From Chelydra serpentina (taxonomy: Eukaryota > Chordata > Testudines > Chelydridae): 64,000 nucleotides of DNA. The translations under genes and the position numbers were made by a program. Where the stretch lies: the NCBI GenBank assembly GCA_037349315.1, contig JBAIAC010000057.1:3472001-3536000 (forward strand), given 5' to 3'. Shown one piece after another: positions 55,308 to 64,000 of the stretch. The notes below the pieces were generated by a model. The model saw only the letters and a program-made list of their open reading frames with translations. It was not told the origin of the DNA and did no database searches. Position 1 is the first letter of the stretch. Each line of letters starts with the position of its first letter.

Positions 55308-56299
55308 TGGGTATAATAGAAATCACGAGCTAAATAAAAGTGCAGCCTGCCTGGCGGCTCCAGTGTTTGGTGCTCAGTAAAGCAAACCGCTATGTGGCTA
55401 GGCTTTGGCTGGGACACACTCAGTTCTCCCTCCTCGCCTTCCATCCCTTCTTTGCTAATTCTCAGATGTGCGTCAGGCAGGGGGTGAAGCTACACTGGCC
55501 CTTTAAGCTCGTCCCTTTGTCTCAGAGCTAAGCTCCCCCCCGCCAGACCAAACTAGTGGGGCTATAACAAAACGCTGCTTGCAGCCAATGGCTCAGGTCT
55601 TTGCAATGTCATCATCCCTCTTCTTCCTCATGTGTTTGGATTAGCAGGGAAACAGCTCACATTCAACTAGCCATCATTAGGTTTCAGAGTTATCACCTGG
55701 TTGAGTCAAAAAAAGGGGAGTTAATCATTGTTTCGTTGGCCACCGTAATGTCATGAGAAAGGGAGCAGCTCAGGACTGGCCCATGTGCTGTGGTGATTCT
55801 ATGCCCCTGCAAAGTCCCAGGGGGCAGCGATACAAGTGGGGGCTGCTCTGGCTGGTGTCAGGATGCTACACTAGCCCCCTGCATCCCACTGTCCCTGCCG
55901 CTGCCCCTCCAGCGCTTTCCTGCTTCCCGGCTGTAGAGATGATGCAGGGGAGAGGCGGATGTGGCCCAGGAGGCGTGGCTGGGGCGGGTGTATTTTTCTG
56001 GGTGTCGTCCTGGCTGGTTCCCTAGGGGAGCAGCTGACTGGTGACTCTGCAGTTGGCTGTGTGGGGGTTGCCTGTTGGCTGGCAGCACCCCACCTCTCCG
56101 GGGAAAGGAGCCCCCCGCCACGGCCCGTGGGCACCCTGCACAGTCGTGCTGTACATCATCTCAGGCTTTGCTGAGCCCAGTAAACCTCCCGGACCCCTCG
56201 GCAGCTCGCCTTCCGATCCTGCCCAGCATTCACGCTAGGAGTCCTGCTGTCAGCCCGAGGGATGTGCCCTCGATTAAGCAGCTCAGGCAGGCTAGCCAG

Positions 56300-56435
56300 G
56301 GAACCAGTCCTAGTGTGGGCGGGGAAACTGAGGCAGGGGGAGGAGAAGTGACTTGCCTGGGTCACAGAGCAGGTTGGCATCACCCAGGTCTCCTGAGTCC
56401 CAGCCCAGTGCCCTATCCGTGGGGCCACGCTGCCG
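56300..56435 (-). repeat. MIR-like SINE
   Basis: GCGGGGAAACTGAGGCAGGG, AGTGACTTGCCTGGGTCACA and CCCAGGTCTCCTGAGTCCCA, then GTGCCCTATCC, occur in the family order. Confidence 0.65.
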
Positions 56436-56629
56436 TGAATAGGAGCTGCAGCTTCTTCCCCTCAGCGCCTTTGGGGTGGGTGCTGTGAGCTCATCCCCTT
56501 GCTCCACGGTATCCGTCACTCTTGCCTCTGGGTTACGAATTCAACTCCTGCCCCTTTGGCTCTGCTGCCGGTGAGCTCAGCGCAGAGCGGTCGACGCGTC
56601 TCTTGGATGTCGGGGGGGGGGGGGGTTCT

Positions 56630-56785
56630 GGGTGCCAGGACTCCTGGGTTCCATTCCTGACTCAGACACTGACTTGCGGGCTAAGGCTGGCAAGGTCACT
56701 TAATCTCCGTGCCTCGGTTTCCCTGCCTTTCAAACAGGAAGAAAATGTGCCAGGGTCTCTGTAATAATCCCTGATGTCTGTAAAA
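56630..56785 (+). repeat. MIR-like SINE
   Basis: CCAGGACTCCTGGGTTCCAT, AAGGTCACTTAATCTCCGTG, CCTCGGTTTCCCTGCC and GTAAAAGTGCTTTGGGATGG span most of the element. Confidence 0.7.
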
Positions 56786-57779
56786 GTGCTTTGGGATGGG
56801 ACGCGGGGGGAGACTATTGTTTAAATGGCACATCTGCACCACACCCTCCGTGGGGCCGATTCCTTGTTGCCCTGACCCTGGTGCCGCATTGAAACCGGCA
56901 CCGTCGGGGCGTGAAATGACTTTGCCCCATTGGAACTGGCTGTGCAGAACACAGGGGAGGGGGGAATCCCGCTCCAGGCTGCGTGCATTCGGTTATGGGC
57001 AGAGAGGACAGCGCCATGGGCCAGGCTCTGGCTGGCACCAGGCCGAACGGGTGACCCGGCAGCGTGTGGTCAGAAGGCACGTGCCCGCCCTGACGAGCTA
57101 GGAGGGTTGGATGCAGCTTTCCATCCGCCCGCACTCCTTTGCCAAGGCAGCCCCAGGTCTCAGCGGGGACCCGGCGCTGCTGGGCGGCTTGTGTGTGAAG
57201 ATTTATTTAACAGGTTTAAATATTTAGCAGTAAATAAATATTAAAGGCCAAGGCGTGTTGTCTGAGAGCGCTGCACCCAGGCTGGGAGGGGGGCGAGGGG
57301 GCACCTCTTCCCCAGTGAGTCTGTCTCCTGGCAGACTGGGCAAGGTGGGCAGTGGGGGGGGGCACTGAGCCTTTAAAATAACCCAGGGGTGGAGTTGGGG
57401 TGTGTGGGAGGGGGAAAGCTTGCCTGGGGAGAGAAGACAGAGACCGGGGAGGAAGAGGAGGGATGGGGGAGGCAGAGCGCCCCTGCAATTATGGGGCCTG
57501 ATCTAATGGCAAAACTCCCACTGACTTCATGGGACATGTCGGGCAGCTATTGCTACAGGAGGTGCCGCCCGCTGTGCCTCAAATGGGACAGTGCGCCCCA
57601 GCATCCTCCCTGGGCAGCATCACGGAGAGTGAAAATTAAAGCCCAGTCGGTGAATGGCAGCAAATGTCAAGGTCGGTTGGTCTGTCTGTCCTTCCAGAGT
57701 CCAGGTGCATCCAGCGCATCACACAGCCAACAAGGGAAAGGGGAGCAAACTCTCCCGGTAATAGACAGGGGATGTGTCG

Positions 57780-57895
57780 GGGGAGGCCTGGCTTCCCCCA
57801 CTGACTCACTTGGGCGAGTCCCTGCTCCTTTGTGCCTCAGTTTCCCTGTCTGTAAAGATGGGGGTAATGACCCATTCCCTTTGTGACGGGAATGA
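57780..57895 (+). repeat. MIR-like SINE tail
   Basis: GACTCACTTGGGCGAGTCCC, TTTGTGCCTCAGTTTCCCTG and TGTAAAGATGGGGGTAATGA are present in order. Confidence 0.65.
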
Positions 57896-58419
57896 GTGCT
57901 ACGCCGAGCTGCCAACACAGAGCGGTCAGTGATTGTCCATTGGCCCCGGCTCTGCCGTTGTTCGGCCTCTGGGTGAGAAACCACTGGAGACGCTCCCGGC
58001 GCTGGCTGGAGTGTCCTCTCCCTGCAAAGAATTGCGGCTCGGGGTTTGGCAGGGAGAATAGCCCCGAGCCGGTAAGAAATCACAGCGCTGGTGAGCTGTG
58101 TTTGCTTGGAGAGCCGCGTGGGTGTATATCTCCTGGCCTCCTGGGCAGCCTTTGCTGTAAATTACCTGCTGCTGTCCTGTGGTTAATAATGCATGAAAAC
58201 GCAGGGATACGTTTTCTTAAAAACAAGCTCCAGGAAGCTTGTCGAGGCTCTGTGCTCCCTGCTCCTTGCCAGCCAGGGTCCCTTGCGTCGTGCTGCGTGC
58301 TCTCTCCCTTCAGCGGGGCTTTGCATGGGATGTCAGGAAACGAACCCCTGGCATGGGTGGACTCCTTCCTCACCCCTGCATAGATCAGGCAGCACTCAAG
58401 CGGAACTGCCCCTATCACA

Positions 58420-58510
58420 GGTTAGCAGGAGGGTTTGAACCTGGGACTTTCAGCCCTACAGCACAGACCTCTGCCATTGGAGTAACCCTCTTAGCAGCAG
58501 TAGTAGGTTA
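58420..58510 (-). repeat. tRNA-derived SINE head fragment
   Basis: On the minus strand the block holds a B-box-like AGGTTCAAACCCT and an upstream A-box-like TGGCAGAGG. No cloverleaf was worked out and no tRNA gene is claimed. Confidence 0.45.
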
Positions 58511-58548
58511 TTATCCTTTAGTGGACCTGCTTCTAGATGGGGATGACA

Positions 58549-58620
58549 CTGACACACACACACACACACTCTCTCTCTCTCTCTCTTATTTATACATATA
58601 CACACATATACACACAGCAG
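58549..58620. repeat. Compound microsatellite (CA)n(CT)n with TA/CA tail
   Basis: A run of CA dinucleotides passes directly into a run of CT dinucleotides, then CATATACACACATATACACA. Confidence 0.97.
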
Positions 58621-58710
58621 GTGGGGATCAGAGCCAGAAATAGAACCCAGGTGTCCTGGTTTACAGCCACCGCTGCTCTAACCACTAGACCCCACTGCTT
58701 CTCCTGGGAA
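58621..58710 (-). repeat. SINE fragment
   Basis: AATAGAACCCAGGTGTCCTG, GCTCTAACCACTAGACCCCA and CTGCTTCTCC read as the reverse complement of the tRNA-derived SINE head. Confidence 0.6.
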
Positions 58711-59616
58711 CTTCCTCCACCCTGATGATTCTAGTGCCCTGGGATTACCAGGTAGGGGTGTAGCTGGGCACGAAGCACGATACAAATGCTGTGGGCTTCT
58801 CATTCTCTTTGGGGGAGCCTAGAGGAAGGAGAGGCTGGGAGCAGGGCAGCGTGGGGGCTGTCACCTGAGCGCCGAAGCACACGTTTCCCTGTCCTTTATT
58901 TGCTTGCTGAGACGCTACCATGGCCGGAGCTGGCTCTGTGGTGATCACAGCTGTGAAGAGGCATTTCCCTTGGGAAGCCGGCTACCCGGCTGGTTCCCAT
59001 CGGGCTGGGGGGCCAGCGGGTCAGGAGAGTCCACGAGGGAGGTTTGGGGGGGGCAGTTACACTGGGTGTCGTGGGGGCACATGAGGAAGTTGGCCATGAT
59101 GCCAGGGGTCACTGAGGGATTTGAACAGCCGGAGCCATTGCTGGATGCTCCAGCCAGGCCTCTTCCCTTCCCTGGTGCTGAGCGCCCCGCTGCTGCAGCC
59201 CGGAGCCCCCTGGCGTAGCTTGGAGAGGGGCAGTGCTGGAGAACTCCAGGTGCTGGCTGAGGGAGCAAGGGGCAGGCCAAGCGAGGCGTGCTGGAGTCTG
59301 TCCTGCCGGCCCTCCCTCGCTGTCTGCGGCTCCAGCCTCTGCCAGAGGGGGGCTGTTTTTTCTTTCTCTATTACAGCCAAGAGAAACCATTCCAGGAACT
59401 GCAGCCAGCCTCGCGTGCCCCGGGCTCCTGCAATTAGCCAAGTGCCTCGAGGTGGAGCTTTCCCCAGGCCCCCAAGTGCAGGCCCCCCGCCCCTGCTCAT
59501 CGCCTCTCGCCAGCACTGGGGAGCCGGCCTACGGCCCGGGCAGTTCTTGTCAGTGCTGGTTACACGCGCCCATGTGAGATCATGCCGCGCGGCCACGCGG
59601 AGCGGGCGATTATCAT

Positions 59617-59720
59617 CGACGGGGAACTGAGGCCCCAGCTCACATGGGAAGTCTGCGGCAGAGCTGGGATTTGAACCCCGATCTCCGGGTGACCACCAGG
59701 CCGTCCCTCGTCTCTATGGA
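59617..59720 (-). repeat. MIR-like SINE fragment
   Basis: GACGGGGAACTGAGGCCCC, GGCAGAGCTGGGATTTGAAC and CCCGATCTCCGGGTGACC are present in family order. Confidence 0.6.
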
Positions 59721-59756
59721 CCTTAGAGCCTTGAAAGCGTCCTGTGCCCAACAGGG

Positions 59757-59862
59757 GAGAGGAAGCCTGGTCTAGCGGTTAAGGACTCAGGACTCCTGCG
59801 TTTCAGCTCTGCTGACTGGTTGTGTGACCTGGGGCAAGCCCCCAACCTCCCTGATCTCAAGG
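59757..59862 (+). repeat. tRNA-derived SINE
   Basis: AAGCCTGGTCTAGCGGTTAA (A-box-like), CAGGACTCCTGCGTTTCAGC and GTGTGACCTGGGGCAAGCCC form the head and core of the SINE seen in many partial copies in this window. Confidence 0.65.
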
Positions 59863-60339
59863 GAGCGGCGCCAGCCCAGCAGTGAAAGAGTTAAGGCCCA
59901 AAATGCAGTGACCCTGCCCTAGGGCAGTGGGTCAGACCCAAGGCAGTGGGACGTGCCCTGGCTTGGGTGTTCGGGGAGGGGCTGTCGCTGCTCGGGGCGC
60001 ACTGGGCTCGGCTGGCGGGTGGGAGGTCTCAGGCCACTCTGTGAATTACAGGCGTGATGCAGATCGCTAGCACAGGGGAATGTGAGAGCAGGGGCCCACG
60101 AGCTGCCCTCCGGCCTGCTCCGCTTCCCTGCGTGACTGCCAGGGCCACGAGCGCTGGGCTGCAGCTGAGCTGGAAGTGGCAGATGGAGGGAAACGAATAG
60201 GCCAGGACCCAGCCACCTCCCGCCATGGGACGCTAACGGGAGGCTGGGACGGCCCCACGGCGGCCCTGCTTGTTTGACCTTTGGGTCAGTTTGCAAAGTC
60301 CACATCATCTTGTCTCTGGGTCAACTCTTCCTCCAAACC

Positions 60340-60640
60340 AATGGCAACCCTACACTAGCACACCAGCCTTCACAGCATCCCTACACTAACACACCCGCCT
60401 GGCTCGCGCTCTCGGGCAGTCCTATAATAACCAGCTTGCCCAGTATTAATAAGTGGCCCTAAAGGAACAAACCCGTATACACAGCACTCACGAAGTGACC
60501 CTACAATAACAACCTGTGTGCAAAGCAACCTCGACACGAACACACCGACAGGCGCAACCATCCCCAGTGACCGTATGACAACAAGCCATTGTGCATAACA
60601 CACACGAGTGACCCCACAATAAACCGCCGTGTGCGTGGCA
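60340..60640. repeat. Degenerate tandem repeat, CA/AATAAC-rich
   Basis: Related words recur near 60451 (AGTGGCCCTAAAGGAACAA), 60492 (AGTGACCCTACAATAACAA), 60563 (AGTGACCGTATGACAACAA) and 60606 (AGTGACCCCACAATAAACC), each followed by a GTGTGCA-like word. Spacing varies (about 41, 71 and 43 bp). Confidence 0.6.
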
Positions 60641-60689
60641 AAGGGCAAAAAACCAAAGGCAAAGGCAGCCGATTACAGGATTAATGTTC

Positions 60690-61060
60690 CACATGGTTTA
60701 TTCTAAATGCCAGCAAGTGAAAGGAGAAATGATTTGAACAGTTCCTGGCCGAGCCCCCATTAAAGTCATCTAGCCACCACTGAATAGAGAGGGATTTTCT
60801 TTGGCTTACCCTGGGGGAACAGAGTCTGCACAGTTCGCCCTATTATTATAGCAACAATAGGTCTTCAGTGCTCTGAGAGCAACCCAATAAGACAGGAAAA
60901 ATCCAGTCGAAGGGCATGCGCTGATCTCTGCGCCTTTCCTCTCCTGGGCACACAGGGAGGCGTTAACCAGTTTATTATTTTATTGCACTTCTAACTGGTG
61001 CTTGCCGTAATTATGATGATTAGTGAATTAGGCTGCATGTTGTGCGGGGTTTTGACGTGT
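60690..61060. other. AT-rich island, candidate conserved non-coding element
   Basis: AACCAGTTTATTATTTTATT and GCCGTAATTATGATGATTAG with TAATTA-type homeodomain sites lie in unique, repeat-free sequence. The flanks are GC-rich. Function is not shown. Confidence 0.35.
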
Positions 61061-61854
61061 GAAGGGCAGAAAGGAATCTCCTTGCTGCGCCCCGGGGCTC
61101 TGCATTGATCTGGGCGAAGGTAGAATGACTAGTTACTGCATAACCCGATGGCAGGGCCAATTACACTCCTTGCTCCTGGGCTAGTCGCAGATCACTTTCT
61201 CCAGGGCTAGGAGAGACTTGCGTTACAGGTTAGACTCGGAAGGCTGCAGCTATTTCCCAGGCAAGGATTTGTTATTGCTCCCCGCCTAGCATGAGCCAGG
61301 AGCGGTGTGACAGCAAACCACAGCCGCTTGGCCAGGGACAGCGCCTAGAGAACCTGCAGGGTGAACTGTAGAGGTAAGGCTGCCAGGTGGCAGTCTGCGG
61401 CCTACTGTTACGATCACCTCTAGAGGGAGGTAGGCTCCAACTCACCAAGCCAGCCTCTCTGGACCGAGCTCCTTTAGCCAAGGAGTGAACGAATCCGTGA
61501 CCGTGTTGCCGCTAAGGTCACCGACCCTCCAGGATGGTCCTGGAGCCTCCAGGGGTTAAAGGCCAACCTTTCATTAACGATTATGGCATGTGATGAAACC
61601 TCCAGGCACACGTCCAGCCAAAACTGGCAGCTTTACTGGGAAAAGGCAGTGACACCGCACCATGCACCATCACCCCGCACTGCTGAGGGGTTGGCTAGGG
61701 GACACTGGAGACCACCTCTCTCTGCTGCCCTGGGGAGACGGCGCCGAATTGCCTGGGTGACAGTGAGACATGGTGAGCCAGGAGCAGGGCCCAGGGGAAG
61801 GCGGCTCATTGCGGTGAGGGTTGGGTGTCACAGGTACCCAGGTGAAATGTCCCT

Positions 61855-62140
61855 CTCAAATACACAGACACAATGACATGCCTCGTCACACAAGCACTCA
61901 CTCATTCCCACGTACACGTGTGCACACACACGCACACACAGTCACACCTACACTAGTGCGCAGACACACACACTGGCACACAACTGCACAGGCACATTCC
62001 CCCATACACTTGTGCATGCACGCACCCCAGCACACGTGGACAGGGGTGTGAGCGCTCACCCCCCCCCTCCTACCACCTCACATGTGCAAACGCTCAGGTA
62101 CAGCCACACGCTTGTGCACACGCACGCTGCTCCCAACGCT
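61855..62140. repeat. Degenerate CA-rich simple repeat
   Basis: ACACACACGCACACACAGTC, GACACACACACTGGCACACA and many CACAC words recur without a fixed unit. Confidence 0.85.
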
Positions 62141-62799
62141 GTCCCGTGGGAAGGTCTCCCCCAGCAAAGGGCAGTTAGCAAAGGGTACAGCGGGCAGCGC
62201 AGGCCTCGGTGCTCCCACCAGCTGGCTCCTGCCAGGAATCTCTTTGTGGGGCAGATTCAGCCCTGCTGGGGCCACTGACGCTCCCAAAGGACGAGCCCAA
62301 CAACCGGCACCTTGCTGGCTCATGGCTGCTTCATTCCAGTGGGCGCCAGGCCAATTCCTCCCTCCCCATTTTAAGCACAGTTGCCTTTGCTGTCCTGGGC
62401 CCATAACCACAACCCCCCCGAGGGGCCGCCTTAGCCACAGGCTGTCCCCCTAGGGGCTGCCTGCCACAGCCAGATTCCGGCCACTGGTGAGATGAGTTTG
62501 GGAGCCTCAGCCTTGTCCCTGGCAGAACATTGTCCAGCTCACAAAACTCCCCACTCAGCTGGGGATGGTGGGGGGGGGGGCATCAGAAGAGCTAGATATG
62601 TGGGGGGGAGGGAGCAGGGCTGTGGGTCAGGGTGAAGGGGCATTGTGTGTGTGTGTGCGCGGGGTAGAGATACTCATAGCCGGGGGGTTGTGGGTCAGGA
62701 CGGAGCTGATTAAAAATTGGCAACACGTGAGAAGGTTCCGGGAAGCTTCCCGCAAGGGAAGGAGACCCGGCAAACTCAGCACACCCCTGAGCTGCGGGT

Positions 62800-64000
62800 G
62801 GGGCCGGGCCGGGCAATCACCCCAGCCCCCGCCGGCTTCCGCCCCGCGCTGAAATAGCTCGTTAGCTGGGGGGAGGAGAGAGCCAGGGTTCCCCCAGCTG
62901 CCCCGCAGCGCCCCCGGCCCCGCAAGCCGGCGGCCCCCCCCGGGGGCGCGGGGCTCCCTCGCCCGCCGCGTTTGCATCCCCCCCTGGCGAAGCGGCGGTT
63001 GTGTAACGAAGCGAGCAGGGGCTTTGTCCCCGCTCCTGGCAGCAGAGCCGGTTCCCTGCACCCCGCCCCGAGCAGGGGGTCCCCGGGACCTCCCGGCTTC
63101 CACCCCCGCGGCCTGGCCTAGAGAGCGAGCCCCGAAAAGCAGCGAGAGACCCCATGTGCTGAGACCATTTTGCATCCTGCCTGCAACCCCGCAAGGCGCC
63201 CGGGCTGCCCCCCCGGGAGGGAGGCTTTTGTGTCTGGCTCGTCCGCGCTCCCCCCACCGCCCCCGGTTCCTGGGGAAATCCACCGCCGCATCTTCCCCCG
63301 CGCCGCTCCCCGGCTGCCAGGCGGTAACGGAGGCACCGCCGCGGCTTTCTGATTAACCCCCTGGCGCTGCAGTGCGGGGCGGGGGCAGGAACGCGGGGGT
63401 CTCCGGGCCCCGCCCGCCTCCCCTTCCCAACCCCGCCGGGCCCCGCTCGGGCCGGCTCGCGGGGGGGTGGTTCCTCGGGGCGGGGGGGTGGAGGAGGGAG
63501 TGTGGGGGGGTGCAGGAAGAGGTGGGGGGGTCCTCAGCAGGAAGCAAAAAATCCGGCGGAGGAGGAGGAGGCAAAGCGCCGGAGGAAGCTGGAGCTAAGG
63601 ATGTAGCCCTGCGAGGAGCGGCTCCCCGGCAAGGTAAGAGGACCAGGGCCATGGCTGGCTGCTGGAGGGGTGGTTTAGGGTGGGGGGGGGGGCTGCCATC
63701 TGCCGGGGCGGGGGGGGGGCACAAGGCTGCAGCTGGATCGTGGCGAGCGAGCCCAGCCTGCTGGCTAGTGGGTACAGTCCTGCCACCGTTAGTCACCTGC
63801 TTTGCAAGGGCTCGTCCCTGCCTGGGCGGGGGCTGGGGCGGACTTTGCGCCCCCCCGCCTTTCCCGGGGCAAAGCGGGGCGGGGGCGGGCTCCGGCTCAG
63901 CAGCTCGCTCCGGTCTCTCGGCGGAATCTCGCCAGGCTCCCGGCGGAGGTCGCTGCTGGCTTCCCTGCCCCTAGCGGGGCCGGCTGGGGGCGAGCGGAGC
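62800..64000. promoter_or_regulatory. CpG island at right edge (putative promoter)
   Basis: CpG dinucleotides and GC boxes (GGGGCGGGGGC, GGGGCGGGGGCGGGC) are dense through to the window end, with poly-G runs. Island-wide composition of this kind marks the promoters of vertebrate housekeeping and brain genes. The start site is not determined. Confidence 0.65.
63390..63633 (+). other. Putative non-coding first exon with donor (DLGAP3 candidate)
   Basis: GGAGGAGGAGGAGGCAAAGC runs on to CGGCTCCCCGGCAAG and the donor GTAAGAG at 63634. No ATG-led coding frame of note precedes the donor. Its position downstream of TMEM35B on the same strand matches DLGAP3 in the human order, so a 5' UTR exon of DLGAP3 is a reasonable guess; no DLGAP3 coding sequence is in the window. 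The 5' boundary is arbitrary. Confidence 0.35.

Noticed and set aside
58420..58510. tRNA gene
   Set aside because: Only box-like motifs are present; no cloverleaf or anticodon arm was established, and related SINE copies are common in the window.

Overview
This is a window of vertebrate nuclear DNA, most likely from a turtle. It has intron-containing genes, CpG-rich promoters, CR1 LINE 3' ends, short hAT and Tigger-like elements with target-site duplications, endogenous LTRs and tRNA-derived SINEs. Several repeats match families I know as abundant in turtle genomes, but that assignment is from memory and not from a search. The first ~13 kb is AT-rich and repeat-poor. The rest is GC-rich, CpG-rich and full of G/C minisatellites, as on a reptile microchromosome.

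Two protein-coding genes are clear, both on the + strand. TMEM35B is a small four-helix membrane protein of the TMEM35/DoxX-like group. Its three coding exons (20333-20440, 24771-24951, 26448-26578) have consensus splice sites and matching phases. The second is an intact 336-residue class A GPCR resembling the platelet-activating-factor receptor, coded in one exon (43565-44575) directly behind a strong splice acceptor.

Three further loci are weaker. (1) At 1-8.5 kb there is a chain of short exon-like blocks on the + strand with strong splice sites and two poly(A) signals but little coding potential. By synteny with human 1p34.3 (SFPQ - ZMYM1 - ZMYM6 - TMEM35B - DLGAP3) this could be the 3' non-coding tail of SFPQ. 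(2) Two open, phase-compatible exon-like blocks (10667-10908 and 15127-15655) would give an unrecognised protein of about 256 residues. (3) A CpG island at the right edge holds an exon-like block with a splice donor at 63634, possibly the first non-coding exon of DLGAP3.

Layout: 1-10 kb SFPQ-like tail with one Tigger-like MITE; 10.6-15.7 kb unknown spliced ORF with CR1 copies in its intron; 16-19 kb CR1, an LTR and MITEs; 20.0-28.1 kb TMEM35B, with a three-type minisatellite and a solo LTR in intron 1; 28-43 kb intergenic, with CR1, hAT, a 5S-rRNA-derived fragment, an 85-bp/170-bp G-rich satellite and a perfect 40-bp inverted repeat; 43.5-45.8 kb the GPCR; 46-62.9 kb intergenic with SINEs, simple repeats and AT-rich islands that may be conserved regulatory elements; 63-64 kb CpG island.

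I see no operon, CRISPR array, prophage or dedicated defence or biosynthetic system. The most unusual items are structural (inverted repeat, higher-order minisatellites, fused CR1 copies), plus the unidentified spliced ORF and the PAF-receptor-like gene, whose neighbours are not those of human PTAFR.
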